Part shown: positions 12,776 to 24,266 of the stretch, in pieces
Layout: the number at the start of each line of letters is the position of its first letter
How positions within the stretch are numbered: the first letter of the stretch is position 1
Assembly: GCA_026545225.1 (NCBI GenBank)
Contig: CM048850.1
Span: forward strand, 5,274,001 to 5,338,000
Origin: Cornus controversa
Taxonomy: Eukaryota > Streptophyta > Magnoliopsida > Cornales > Cornaceae
Reading direction: 5' to 3'
Length of the DNA: 64,000 nucleotides
Program-made: the position numbers and the translations under genes
The notes under the pieces: generated by a model
What the model was told of the DNA's origin: nothing
Seen by the model: the letters and a program-made list of their open reading frames with translations, nothing else
The model's database searches: none

Positions 12776-14097
12776 TGATAAGTGTTCAATACTATGCATT
12801 TGAACTATTTTTATTGCATATGTTAGTCCTGTTATTACGTTTACCGAGATACGTTTACAGTATTTTTATATTTTTGATGTATTGCAGGTTTTGTACAAAA
12901 AGGAGCAATGTTTGAGTCCATTTGCAGTTGAATAGTAGAATTCATAAATGAAGCTAAGGCATCTCGATCAATCGAGATGTTGATCTCGATCAATCGAGAT
13001 CTTGATTAATAGAGGATGCATTTCGATTAATCAAAATCTCGATCAATCGAGATTCTGTAGACCCACTTGCCCACTTGCTCACCTACTCTTCCCACTCGCA
13101 ATGAAATCCACCTTTTTGCACGACTTGAATGGATTTTCTGACTTGAACAAGACACATGGGGATATTATTGACTTAGTTGATATATATATTGCTATATATA
13201 TATACATGGTGGGTCCCAAGGATGAAAATTTGCCACAAATGCACAAAAGGAGCCATTTTTCTCTCATATAAGATATACCATACATTGGAGATTCGGGGGA
13301 GGAGAAGAGGGAGCTGAACCAGACCTTGAAGCTTCATTTTCTCCATCAATGGAAGAGTGCAAGGCTGCCATGATCAGGGTGTGGGTGAAACCCCTAGCCA
13401 TGTAAACTTATTTATTTTTGTAGCATTATTTGGGATTTGTATTTAAATGTTGATTACTTAGTCTAGTGATGATGTACACTTATACATTTCTTATATATAT
13501 TCATATGATGTTGTTTTTATTCTTGTCTTAGAGTAGAATCTATCTTATGAATGCACAACACTTGCATCTTCTACAAAAAGTGTAAGTGATGGCTAAGTAA
13601 TGGTGTTTAAATGAATGTGTTACTCTTGCTTGTATAAACCATGCCAAGATGAGGTAGTTTGGATGCATTTAGGTTCACGTAGAGAGTAGGGTAATTAGTT
13701 AGATTGAAAAACTATGCTTGTTGAAGATGGATTATGATAGGTTAGAACACACATTGATCTTTTGATATGTCGTTGAGGTCACAAGCCTAATGACATTGTT
13801 AGACATTTAATTTTATAAATCCCAAGCTTACTACATTTATGGACATGTAAATGGCTAGTGGTGGAAACCACCCCTAGTTCTCTTGCAATAGTTTTAAAAC
13901 AAAAATCAAAACATTGTTTTTAGAATTATGGTGGAATTAATCTCTCTTCAAGACAATTAACAACTAGTCCTTGTGGGATCGATACCCTCTATATAGAACT
14001 GTATCTACAAAGATTCGTGCTCTTGCGAGTGGTTAAATTATATTTTGAAAAAGGGCAAAAATAAGCTTACAATTGCAATCAAGTTTAACCAACATCA
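12776..14097 (+). repeat. Right LTR of A, also the left LTR of fragment B
   Basis: 1322 bases, TGATAAGTG...ACATCA, aligned with 1496-2891 but with internal deletions (near 13375 and 13880). The palindrome cluster is at about 12960-13055 and a TA-rich stretch at about 13183-13205. It ends with an intact primer site just downstream (14104), so in structure it is simultaneously the 3' LTR of A and the 5' LTR of whatever B belonged to. Confidence 0.9.
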
Positions 14098-14103
14098 AAA
14101 TTT

Positions 14104-14121
14104 TGGCGCCGTTGCCGAGGA
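14104..14121 (+). other. Primer binding site of B (tRNA-Asp type)
   Basis: TGGCGCCGTTGCCGAGGA, one mismatch from the tRNA-Asp primer site, six bases after the LTR end. The following bases match the leader of A up to CCATTG (14139-14144) and then match the leader of the C family instead. Confidence 0.85.
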
Positions 14122-14170
14122 CTACGGTTTAATTGTCGCCATTGTGCAAGAGGAAGAATTCATTGAAGAC

Positions 14171-16001
14171 ATGGCGGAAGAAAGGAATAACAATCTTGTC
14201 CCTAATCTTGCTGGAGAAAGGGTTAGATTGCTTAAGGACTATTATATTCCTGAGACATACACTTCACCAACTGGTTTTCAACTGCCTAATGTCATAGTAC
14301 AGAATTATGAGATCAAGTCCAGCATTATTCAGATGCTACCATCCTATTTTGGACTGACTCAAAAAGACCCTTACAAGCATCTAGATGAATTCATTGAAGT
14401 GTGCTCAACTACAAAAATTCATAACTTCTCTGAAGATGCTTTCAGAATGAGACTTTTTCAATTCTCCCTTAAAGATAAAGCAAATTATTGGTTCAATTCT
14501 CTACCGGCAGGTTCTATCACTACTTGGACTTAGATGCAACAAGAGTTCCTTAAAAAGTATTTTCTGATAGGGAAAACCAATCAATTCAGGCGTGCTATCA
14601 CTGGTTTCTCTCAACATGAGGGGGAACAATTTTATGAGACATGAGAAAGATTCAAGGACCTTCTTAGGAAGTGTCCTCATCATCAAGTTCCTAAGTGGCA
14701 ACTAGTGCAGAGTTTTCATGAAGGGCTAACAGAAGCCAATAGACAGATGGTTGATGCATCTTGTGGAGGTATTTTTATGTTGAAGAGTGAAGAAGAGGCA
14801 TGGACCTTATTTGAAAATCTTAGTGACAACTTTATACAACATGTATCCTCTACTCATTCTAGCAGACCTGCCACTACAAGGACGACTGATGGGATTTTTG
14901 AGGTTGGTGCTTTAGAAGCTATGCCAACCGACATTGATTTAATTGTATAGAAGGTAGCAGCAATTATGGCTGCCAATCAAGCTCCTTCTACTTCAAATTC
15001 TTCATTGCTAGGCCCTTGTGAATTTTGCTCTAGTCCTATGCATAATGTGACCAATTGTCCTTCAATTGGGCAATTTTCTGATATTCAACATGAGCAAGTC
15101 CAAGCTGCATTCACTGGACCAATGAATCCTCCACGAGGTAATACTTACAATCCTACATGGAGAAATCATCCTGGTTTTTCCTACAGTAATCAAGGGGCAA
15201 CAATGCAACCATCATATCAACCTAGGAATTTTGTACCTCAACAGTAATATCAAACACAAGTTCATATGGCACAAAGAATTTCTGTTATTGAAGACAAGCT
15301 GACACTCACCTTAGCAAAATTTGATAAGCTTGATTCCATTATAGAGACAGTGCAAGCTACTGCACCAACAGTACAATCTACAGTTGAGCTAGTACACTCT
15401 TATTCTCAATCTATTGCCAAACTAGAATCTCAGTTTGGACAGCTTGCTAATTCATTGAGTAGAAGAGAAGAAAGGAAACTCCCTAGTCAACCAGTTGCTA
15501 ATCCAAGAGGGATGCAAGCTTCCACAAGTAACCCACACCATGAGCAAGTTCAAGCTATTACCACTTTGAGGAGTGGAAAAATAATTGATAACAAGGTGGG
15601 GAGAAGAAAGAAGAAGAAAAAGTGACCACAAGTCCAAGTGCTGAAATTCCTTATAAACCCATGCTCCTTTCCCACAACGTTTCCTTGAAACATCTAAATT
15701 GAGGAAGCAAGGGGACAAGTTGTATGACATGATGGAAGTGTTTCGATAAGTGAAGATCAATTTGACACTCCTTGATGCCATCAAGCAAATTCCTCCTTAT
15801 GCTAAATTCTTGAAGGACTTGTGCACTCAGAAGAGGCGTTCTAAAAGTCATGTGTCAAAAAAAGTGATGTTGCCACAACAAGTGAGTTCTATAATTCAGT
15901 AGTGCACTCCTTCTAAGCACAAAGATCCTGGTGCTCTAACTATCTCATGCATCATTGGGGAGCACCATGTTGATAAAGCTCTTCTTGATTTGGGTGCAAG
16001 T
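14171..16001 (+). pseudogene. Fragment B: gag and start of protease, C/D/H-type, broken and truncated
   Basis: The start MAEERNNNLVPN matches the start regions of the gag of C and D. It proceeds through the capsid region (EIKSSIIQMLPSYFGL, HNFSEDAFRMRLF, YWFNSLPAGSITTW), a CCHC knuckle (CEFCSSPMHNVTNCP, near 15020-15060) and the coiled-coil linker, and stops abruptly at the protease active site (LLDLGAS) at 16001. Premature stops include 14531-14533, 14642-14644, 14948-14950 and 15245-15247, plus a frameshift near 15595. At 16000/16001 it joins minus-strand chromovirus sequence. No reverse transcriptase follows. It is probably the 5' half of the same insertion as H (29046 onward), but that is inference. 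Confidence 0.85.
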
Positions 16002-17998
16002 CATCTATCCTTGGCAAAGGATACTTGTTCTTAACCGTTACTTGGTTCAACTTACGGTAGTCTATACATAACCGTAAAGATCCGTCCTTCTTTTTAGCAA
16101 ATAGGACCGGAGCACTAGGTCGTACAAATCCCTTGTCCAATAATTCCTGCAATTGATCTTTCAACTCCATCAACTCTGCCGGTGCCATCCGGTACGGTGC
16201 CGTGGAGATGGGCGCGGTACCAGGAGCAAGATCAATGCTAAATACCACATCTCTCATCGGAGGCAACTCTATCAAGTCCTCCGGAAACACATCCACAAAC
16301 TCTCTAACCACCGGTGGAAATCCTCCACTAGTCACAATCTCATCCTCCCCGGCTAACAAGCTAGCTAGGAAATATCCAACCCAGTTCCACACACCGGAAC
16401 CAAGTAGAGACGGAACGTAGAAATCATCCCACTCTCCAACAAAATGAAAGCAATCACCCTCGGGTGTGCACACTGTCACTCTCCTACGGAGACAATCAAT
16501 CGTGGCTCTAAATGTAGATAACCAGTCCATGCCTAGAATGACATCAAAAGTGGTCATGTCTAGCAACACAAAGTCGAACACTAGTCGACGCCCAGCAACC
16601 TCGATCTCTCAAGACCAACACACTCTATCCAAGGTAACCCTACCCCCAACCGGTATATCAATGGACAATGGTGACTCCAGTGATGACACCCGCAGCCCCA
16701 AGGCACAAGCAACTGCAACAGATATGAATGAATGTGATGCACCTGAATCTATCAACACCCTAGCCCACGAGCTAGAAACCAGGAAATACCTCTGACCACT
16801 GACGGTCCTGGTAAATCCTCTGCTGGAGCAAGCGTGAACACATGGCCCCATGACTGCTGACCAGTCCCCTATAACCCTGACTGCTGACTAGAAGTAGGTG
16901 TGGAACCTCTCGCTACCCGAGATCCCTGTACAGAATGCGCTGGATGAGCTGGCGGTAATGTCCTCAAACTAGATTGAACCATAACTGTCTGCCTAGCCCT
17001 CTGCTGAGTCCCCATACAACTCGGTGTACTCTGTCTCTGTGGACAGTTGGCCCTAAAATGGCCGGATTGCTTGCAATGAAAGCATACCCATTCTCCCACC
17101 GAAGCCACCGGCACTGATGCCACTATTTGCCTCTGAGGGCACTCAGAATGAAAATGGCCAGACTGCTGGCAATGATAGCACCCAACTGTGGATCGTGCAG
17201 ATCTAGTAGGTAAGGACAATGAAGGTACTGGGCGAGTTTGCTGCTGCCCCTGTGAACCTGATCTGCCTTCCCTGTTCCTTTTCCTCCCATGACCACTCGA
17301 AGAGGTACCCGTACCCTTAGCTTGCTGTCTAGAGTCCCACAACCTCTGAGTGTCTCTGTCGTCCTCCTCAGCCACCAAGGCTCTATCAACCACCTCACTG
17401 TAGGTCCTCAAACCCAAAATGGACACCCTCTTTCTGATAGAGGTTTTCAGTCCCTTCAGAAACTTTTTCACCTTTAGCTCTTCATTAGCTACCATCTCCG
17501 GGGCAAAGCGAGCCAAAGATGTAAACTTGGTCTCGTACCCCATCACATCCAAGTCCCCTTGGACTAAGTCTATGAACTCTTGCCTCATCCGGTCTCTCAC
17601 TGAAGCCGGAAAGAACTTGTCAAAGAATAAACCCTTAAAGGTCTCCCAGTCCATAGTCTCAGTGTTGTGGATATTCCCGATGAAATGCCACCACCGATCT
17701 GCTTCTTCTTGTAAGTGAAGCGCCGCTACTCCCACTTTCAAATCCTCATCGATTGCAAGAGCAACCATGAGTTTGTGAGTTTGGTCTATCCAACTCTCTG
17801 CCACAAGTGGATCACGCGCGCCATCAAAGGTAGGCGGCTTAAATTTTACATATTCCTTCATTGCCACCATTTGTCGGCTCAAGGCAACCCTAGGTAATGC
17901 CTGAACCTCCTCTTCTCTGGCTTCCCTAGCCATTCTTCTCATAGTGTCCGCCATATCACGCATAAACTGCGTTCCATCTGTTGGCTCCTGAGGAGCAT
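16002..17998 (-). pseudogene. Element G: chromovirus-like gag, protease and start of RT, truncated
   Basis: Read on the minus strand. Gag (from 17993 to about 16869) has the retrotransposon-gag region (VAMKEYVKFKPPTFDGARDP, then EEADRWWHF) and two CCHC knuckles, CYHCQQSGHFHSECP and CFHCKQSGHFRANCP. Protease has the active site VLIDSGASHSFIS (about 16750) and the later [12 protein letters not shown] (about 16545). RT begins with [18 protein letters not shown] and is lost after PLPRIDD. Gag and protease are in different frames (frameshift near 16860) and a TGA at about 16609 separates protease from RT. The gag N-terminus lies beyond element C, at 25802-25840, and the frame agrees across the insertion. 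RNase H, integrase and the 3' LTR are absent. Confidence 0.9.
17994..17998. other. Target-site duplication of C, left copy (AGCAT)
   Basis: AGCAT directly left of the LTR of C; the same five bases are at 25802-25806 directly right of C. Five bases is the usual integrase footprint for gypsy elements. It proves that C inserted into the gag of G. Confidence 0.95.
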
Positions 17999-19511
17999 TG
18001 ATTCGTGTGTGAGTGTGACTCAAAAACTATATCAATTAAAAATTTCCACACTTCGCAATAGAACGAATTCCTTGCAGAATAGGGCTATCGAAAGGGGTAT
18101 CGTACCTCAGGGATTATGGTCTGATGAGTTGGAATACGGAATTAATTCTAATTAAATTTAAGAGAAAAGAATTCTGATTTTTAAACTAATTAAAAAGATA
18201 AAATTAAATAAATCAAAGTAAACAAGATAGTGAAGATAATAGGAGAGAAATCTAGGGTGTTTGACTTCACCACTAACTCCACAATCAATGGTCAATTGAA
18301 TCAACTATAGAGAATTACATCATGCATAAGTGGTGTCGGTGGCTACAAGCTCACCCTCATCCGTCAAGAAGATAACATATGATTAAGGCTAAGCCATGGA
18401 CTATCTTCGATTGGCATGGGCCATCTGCCTAACTACTCTAATCTAGGGTGCAGTATGGTTCATCTTCTCTAGGCATAATCCATCAAAGCTCATAACAATA
18501 TATTCAGTGATTACCATTGTGTAATAATCTCTCTCATGATCACAGAAAACAAGAGAGATTGAGTTCAATAACAACAACTAAATATCTAAGACAAGATAAG
18601 AAATCATTGAAACTGAATTTACAAGCTTTTATTGCTCAATTCTATAATAAGAATCCTCTGAATTACACAATCTATGCATGTATATAAAGGTCCCCAATAA
18701 TTAAAACAATCAAACCATTGATGCTTTGTTAGGGCTACATCAAAACCCTAGTGGATGAACTAGCCGCTCATGGTAGAAGAAGAAGCTTCAACTATTGAGG
18801 AAGAAGACATCATCTTTCTGAATTATGCGTATGACTTCGTTCTCCAATGGCTCTGCAATATGTTTCCGTTCTCTTCTCAGCCCTCTCAGACTCTCCAAGC
18901 TCTGTTCTCTCTGTCTAATCTCTCTTCATTCAGCATCCAAATCTTCACTTTATTCCCCAAGAGAATACACCAAAGTCCTAATCCAATTAGTAATAAATTA
19001 GGTTTTCCCGTAGCACTAATCAGGTGGGTTTTTCCTGCTGACTTCGGCCCAACTTTTGACCCACTAGAAGTCCGATTTACGGAATTTTTGTGAAATACAA
19101 AAGTGTGCAGAATCAAATTTCGTTTAACCCCATTTGGGAATTATGTCGATTTGAGGCTCAGAAATAAGACTTCTGGTCTGTTTTCCAAAACGGGATTAAG
19201 ACTGTATTATGCGCAGATTTGGGCTTCAGGCCCGAAACCTTCTTAAGCAATTGTAATTCTCTTGGACCTCTTCCTTGGGCTGATTTGAGTTGAAATAAAT
19301 GGTGGAATGAATCTCCTTGATGTAGGCTTCATCTCACCATCTTGGATGTCTTCTTTAAAAGCCCAAAAACTTGGTTTTAACTGAAATAATCATTAAGGCC
19401 CTGAAAATACAGAAAACACTAAAACAAAGTAAAATCACAAAATAATATATCACTAAGAGAATAAAATACATAAGTTAAGAGGCTAGAATGCGTAACATTC
19501 AACGCCTATCA
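17999..19511 (-). repeat. 3' LTR of C
   Basis: 1513 bases; on the minus strand it begins TGATAGGCGTTGAATG and ends CACACGAATCA (inverted ends TGAT...ATCA). Almost identical to 24290-25801, with scattered single-base changes and a one-base indel near 18430. The frame at 18770-19093 runs opposite to the element and is duplicated only because the LTR is. Confidence 0.95.
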
Positions 19512-19548
19512 CACCCCCAAACTTACATATTGCTAGTCCCTTAGCAAT
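19512..19548 (-). promoter_or_regulatory. Polypurine tract and terminal stem-loop of C
   Basis: On the minus strand ATTGCTA-AGGGAC-TAGCAAT (19548-19529) precedes AAGTTTGGGGGTG (19524-19512), which abuts the 3' LTR. Identical in layout to A, D and F. Confidence 0.82.
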
Positions 19549-21574
19549 AGAATAAAACAAAGTAAAACAAAGAAACTACTAAACACTAACTAAACTAACC
19601 AACTCCACTTTCGTGGGAGAAACGATTGCATTTAGTATATGCAACAAGCCTTTAAACCCCTAGGTTCCCCCTAGTGGACGAGTATAGTCTCGTGAGGGTT
19701 TCTAGAAATGTTACCCACAAACATCCAAAATTCTGTTTCAACATTAATTCAAGAAGAAGATTACAATATATAGTTACAAACTTGCATTCAAGAATAATTT
19801 CAAATTTTCAAATTCCATAATTCAAATCAATGGTCCTCATACATAATTCACATCAACATATCTCAAAATAATCAAATCTAGCTCCCTTGTGTAAAGTGAA
19901 CTAGCAGTCATCTCATGTAGCATAACCAAACTCTGAATATATTAAGGCACATACCCCTTCAACTCACTAGCTCCCCTTATTGAAATCATACTTCCCAACA
20001 TGCATACATGACTTTCTTCATTTTTTTTTCTCATCATTCCTTTTTTTTTCATTGCTTTATTGGTTGTGCAATGTCTTGATCTATTAAGCTTTCTGAAAGA
20101 TCCATGTAGCAAGCTTTCAGTCAGTGACTCCCAAAACCAGATGGCTTTAGGGCACTAGGCTTTAAGATACCCCGAAGACCTAATTACTCGAATCAGTCAG
20201 GCTACAAATCAAGACAACCAATTCTCATCTTTTCTCACCCTTTCACTTTTGACGCGAACACTCCGTGCTTCCTGAGGCATAGAGGCCCGGTTACTCATGA
20301 AAAGGATCAAATTGATTTGCTTATTCATCACTTTTTTTCTTTCTTTTTTTTTTCTTTTTCATTGAAGTCAAGTAAAACACATTATCGGTACTCATTCTCA
20401 AGAGATACTAATTAATATCAAGCATATGTAACTCACAACTCAGAACCACAGTTTATACCTCACAAGATTATGCTAGTGTGTCTGTGCATTTAAGGAAACT
20501 AAAATTAATCACCCCAAAACATGTTATTGTAAACCATGATTAAAACCACATAATTTAAACCATAGTTTCCAAAAATTTAAAACATACTCAAAAATTGCAA
20601 GTTATGTACCTACATAAGGTATTACCCTTAAATAATGTCAAAACATTCTATCTAAAAATAAAACAAAATAAAATAAAAAACAAACTAAGAAAATAAAATA
20701 AACTAAAATCCTAATACAAGAAGAATTTCACATAAATCTCCCTCCATATGCAATAAAGCACAAAAATAAGGCATCGCCTCACCCCTAAACTTAAACTGTA
20801 CATTGTCCTCAATGTACACCCAATTAAAACATAGAGAAGGGTAAGAATGATATTACCAGGACCATGGAGTAGTGGCAAGAAAATAGAGCACACCAAATTG
20901 TAAGAAGGCAACGCAAGCACTCCCCCAAACTTGGATGTTACAACCTGTCAAAACAACCACTAAACACCAAGACCAGGTGAAAATAGGGGAAAGAGAATAA
21001 AAAGAAATAAATAAAATAAAATAAAATATAATATAATAAAATAAAATGATCAAAGTCATTGAATACAAAGGAGAGGGGAAAGAGAAAAAAAATTAAAAAT
21101 TTTTTTTTTTTTTTTGATTGGGCGATCCATCCCCCACCATTTGGGCGATCGATCGCCCACCTGGTGCAAAAAAATTTTCAAATTTTTTTTTTTTTTTTCT
21201 CTCTGGGCGATCCATCCCCCTACAGGGGGGCGATCGATCGCCCCTACTGGTCCGAACTGGGCTGTCCATCGCCCAAGATCGACCGTAAGGTCATTTTTAA
21301 GAGTGTCTATCGCCCAAGGTCGACCGAGAGGGCCTTTTTTCGCCTATTTTGGGTCCAAATACCCCGACACACCTCCCCACATCCCTCGGAAGCAACTAAG
21401 ACATCAAAACCTCAAAGAAAATACATTAAAACACACCTAAAATTGAAAGAAAAACTAAGAAAACATGAACTAAAAATTAAAAGAAAGAAAACTAAAGAAA
21501 TTAAAGGATAGAAATACATACAACCCCTACAATTTAACGTTCGTAGGCGACGATCATCAACTTCAATTGAAAGT
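19549..21574 (-). other. 3' untranslated region of C, with palindromes and stem-loop
   Basis: Two kilobases without a credible gene. 20797-20818 is the stem-loop TGTACATTG-AGGA-CAATGTACA (minus strand), next to a worn purine module. 21118-21320 contains GATCGATC palindromes, including the perfect 18-base TGGGCGATCGATCGCCCA (21142-21159). The frame at 21059-21511 spans these repeats and homopolymer T tracts and is not a gene. The post-pol ORF seen in H at the equivalent place is absent. Confidence 0.75.
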
Positions 21575-24070
21575 TCACCCAATGCCACATCGCTTGGGAA
21601 GATTTAACATCATCCCCTCTATATGATCCTCACTTCCTTGTGCCAAACTCAAAGTGACCGGAATGGTCTCATTGGCTTTGAAAAATACATCTCTTCGCCT
21701 TAACGGAAGATGTTTCAATTTTACCCATGGAGAAGACTCTAATAATGGCACTGAAGGAGTGTTTGAAATAGGGAGAAGTGGCTCAATCAGAATCCTCCAG
21801 GGTGGCTTATCTTTCATGGCCACTACATCAAATATGACATTCACTCCCTCAATGGACTTCTCAATATCTTGAGATGGAGCAAACGAAGTAATTTCTTCCA
21901 AGCAATCATCAATGTCATCTATGAAGAAACATTCACTCTCATCTGGAGGATGTTCAATGGCATTAAAAATATTCAATTTCACCTTCATGTTGCCAAATGA
22001 TATATCCATGATCCCCGCTCTACAATTAACACGAGCATTAGCAGTAGCTAGAAATGGACGACCGAAGATGACTGGAATGTGCCTCTTCGGATTATGCACT
22101 GGCTCGGTATCTAGAACAATGAAGTCCACTGGGAAATAGAATTTATCCACCTTGATGATGACATCTTCAATGATCCCACGAGGTCGTTTGGTTGATCTAT
22201 CCGCAAACTGCAAAACCACCGTGGTAGGCTTCAATTCTCCCAAACCCAACTGTAGGTAAACCGAGTAAGGCAATAAATTCACACTTGCACCTAAATCCAG
22301 AAGAGCTTTTTCCACATGGTGCTCCCCAATGATACATGAGATAGTTGGAGCACCAGGATCTTTGTATTTGGGAGGAATGCACTGCTGAATTATAGAACTC
22401 ACTTGTTGTGGCAGCATCACTTTCTTTGGCACATGGCTCATTGATCTCCTTTTCTGAGTGCACAAGTACTTCAAGAATTTGGCATAAGGAGGAATCTGTT
22501 TGATGGCATCAAGGAGTGGTATATTAATCTTCACTTGTCGAAACACCTCCATCATGTCATGCAACTTGTCCCCTTGTTTCCCCAACTTGGATGTTGCTTG
22601 TAAACGTTGTGGGAAAGGAGCCTTGGGCTCATATAAATTTTCAGCAATTGGACTCATGAGCACCTCTTCTTGATCATTCTTCTTCTCCCCCACCTTGTTA
22701 TCAATTACTTTTCCACTTTTCAAAGCGGTGATGGTTTGAACCTCCTCAAGATGTGGGTTGCTCAAAGAATCATGCATCCCTCTAGGATTGGCAATGGGTT
22801 GACTTGGTAGCTTTTCCTCTTCTCTTTTACTCAAGGCATTGGCAAGTTGTCCAAACTGAGATTCTAGTTTGGCAATTGATTGAGAGTGAGAATGTACCAA
22901 TTGAGCAGTGGATTGAAGTACTTCAGCAATAGAGTCAAGCTTATCAAGTTTTGCTAGGGCAAGCATCATCTTATCTTCAAGAGCCGAACTCTTTGGTGGC
23001 ATAGGAACTTGTGCTTCATATGGTTGTGGAGGCACATAGTTTTGAGGTTGAAAAATGGGCTGTATTGCTGCCCCTTGTCCTTGTGGAAGATCGACAAACT
23101 GCCCAAGTGAAGGGTAATTATTCACATGGTGCAGAGGACTTGAGCAAAAATCACATGGCTCAAACATAGGAGGATATGAAGATGGATTAGGAACTTGACC
23201 AGCCGCCATGAGTTGCACCACTCTTTGTGACACAGCATCCACAATGGTAGACATAGCATCCGCAGAACCAATCTTAAAAATATCATCTGTCCTCCTTGTA
23301 TTGGATGGTCTGCTTGAACGAGATGAAGACACACGTTGTAAAGAATTGTCACTAAGGTTCTCGAACAAAGTCCATGCTTCATCTTCACTTTTTAACATAA
23401 ACGTACCCCCACATGATGCATCCACCATCGGTCTGTTACTCTCTGTTAGCCCCTCATAGAAACACTGCACTAACTGCCACTTTAGAACTTGGTGATGAGG
23501 ACACTTCCTAAGAAGGTCCTTGAATCTCTCCCATGTCTCATAAAATTGTTCCCCCTCAAATTGAGAGAAACCAGTGATAGCACGTCTGAATTGATTGGTC
23601 CTCCCTATCGGAAAATATTTCTTCAAGAACTCACTTTGCATTTGAGTCCATGTAGTGATAGAGCATGCCGGTAGAGATCTGAACCAATACTTGGCCTTCT
23701 CCTTTAGAGAGAATGGAAAGAGTCGCATCTTGAAAGCATCTTCTGAGAAGTTATGAATTTTTGTTGTTGAGCAAACTTCTATAAAATCATCTAAGTGCTT
23801 GTATGGATCTTCATCAGTCAGCCCGAAGTAGGATGGCAACATCTGAATGATGCTGGGCTTGATCTCATAGCTCTGTGTAGTCACATTAGGCAGTTGAAAT
23901 TCAGCTGGCGAATTGTATGTCTCTGGGACATAGTAATCTCTGAGTAAACGCGCCATCTCCACAACAGCATTAGGCACAATATTGTTGTCCTCATTGTTAT
24001 CACGCACATCAGCCATGACATCAATAATTTCTTCCTCTTGCTCAATGGTATGGTGATTGAAGTCCCTCAA
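21575..24070 (-). CDS. Gag-protease polyprotein of C, intact ORF without pol
   Basis: 831 aa. The capsid-like gag is at residues 60-260 (SIIQMLPSYFGLTDEDPYKH, HNFSEDAFKMRLFPF, KYWFRSLPA). The zinc knuckle at 306-319 reads C306-x2-C309-x4-H314-x4-Y319: the last Cys is replaced by Tyr, whereas D has CCHC. A Gln-rich helical linker (about 360-420) with SHSQSIAKLESQFGQLANAL could oligomerise. The aspartic protease starts near 585, with active site D592-L-G-A-S and a second conserved block [14 protein letters not shown] (about 664-678). The C-terminus ends in ...KRCGIG just where RT would begin. Residue 1 may be later: Met19 aligns with the starts of B and D. Role: virus-like particle assembly and self-cleavage; reverse transcription and integration must come from another element. 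The ORF is uninterrupted, unlike most neighbours. Confidence 0.93.
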   Translation of the reverse strand: MRDFNHHTIEQEEEIIDVMADVRDNNEDNNIVPNAVVEMARLLRDYYVPETYNSPAEFQLPNVTTQSYEIKPSIIQMLPSYFGLTDEDPYKHLDDFIEVCSTTKIHNFSEDAFKMRLFPFSLKEKAKYWFRSLPACSITTWTQMQSEFLKKYFPIGRTNQFRRAITGFSQFEGEQFYETWERFKDLLRKCPHHQVLKWQLVQCFYEGLTESNRPMVDASCGGTFMLKSEDEAWTLFENLSDNSLQRVSSSRSSRPSNTRRTDDIFKIGSADAMSTIVDAVSQRVVQLMAAGQVPNPSSYPPMFEPCDFCSSPLHHVNNYPSLGQFVDLPQGQGAAIQPIFQPQNYVPPQPYEAQVPMPPKSSALEDKMMLALAKLDKLDSIAEVLQSTAQLVHSHSQSIAKLESQFGQLANALSKREEEKLPSQPIANPRGMHDSLSNPHLEEVQTITALKSGKVIDNKVGEKKNDQEEVLMSPIAENLYEPKAPFPQRLQATSKLGKQGDKLHDMMEVFRQVKINIPLLDAIKQIPPYAKFLKYLCTQKRRSMSHVPKKVMLPQQVSSIIQQCIPPKYKDPGAPTISCIIGEHHVEKALLDLGASVNLLPYSVYLQLGLGELKPTTVVLQFADRSTKRPRGIIEDVIIKVDKFYFPVDFIVLDTEPVHNPKRHIPVIFGRPFLATANARVNCRAGIMDISFGNMKVKLNIFNAIEHPPDESECFFIDDIDDCLEEITSFAPSQDIEKSIEGVNVIFDVVAMKDKPPWRILIEPLLPISNTPSVPLLESSPWVKLKHLPLRRRDVFFKANETIPVTLSLAQGSEDHIEGMMLNLPKRCGIG

Positions 24071-24266
24071 AAGAAAACAAAAATAAAATAATACAAATTA
24101 GTAACAAATATAAAAATTATAAAAAAATAAAAATAAAACAAGTTAGTATCTAAAAATAAAACAAAAACAAAATTAAAAGAAAAATATAAAAAGTAAAAAA
24201 AAAAATTCCTAAAGTAAAAATTCAATTAAAATTAATTCTGTACAATCCAATCAATCAAATAGATAA

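Larger units (their letters stand above)
1496..14097 (+). mobile_element. Element A: degenerate Athila-like Ty3/gypsy LTR retrotransposon
   Basis: Two LTRs (1496-2891 and 12776-14097) bracket a tRNA-Asp primer site, gag-pol, a post-pol env-like ORF and a purine-rich tract, in the canonical Athila order. It is a diverged relative of intact element F. Both ORFs carry stops and frameshifts. The LTRs differ by deletions of tens of bases (the right one lacks about 50 bases present near 2635-2685), which indicates age. The 5-base target site left of A is GTCCA (1491-1495). No matching GTCCA follows the right LTR, because the sequence continues into another primer site and gag (element B). A is therefore not a simple insertion; its right LTR is shared with B. 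Confidence 0.9.

Noticed and set aside
18770-19093. 107-aa open frame, repeated with few changes at 25060-25383, possibly a conserved small protein
   Set aside because: It lies antisense in the two LTRs of C. The copies match because LTRs are duplicated at integration, and the corresponding stretch of the D LTRs does not keep the frame.
21059-21511. 150-aa frame in the 3' region of C
   Set aside because: It spans poly-T tracts and the GATCGATC palindromes; Phe-rich low complexity and not conserved in D or H.
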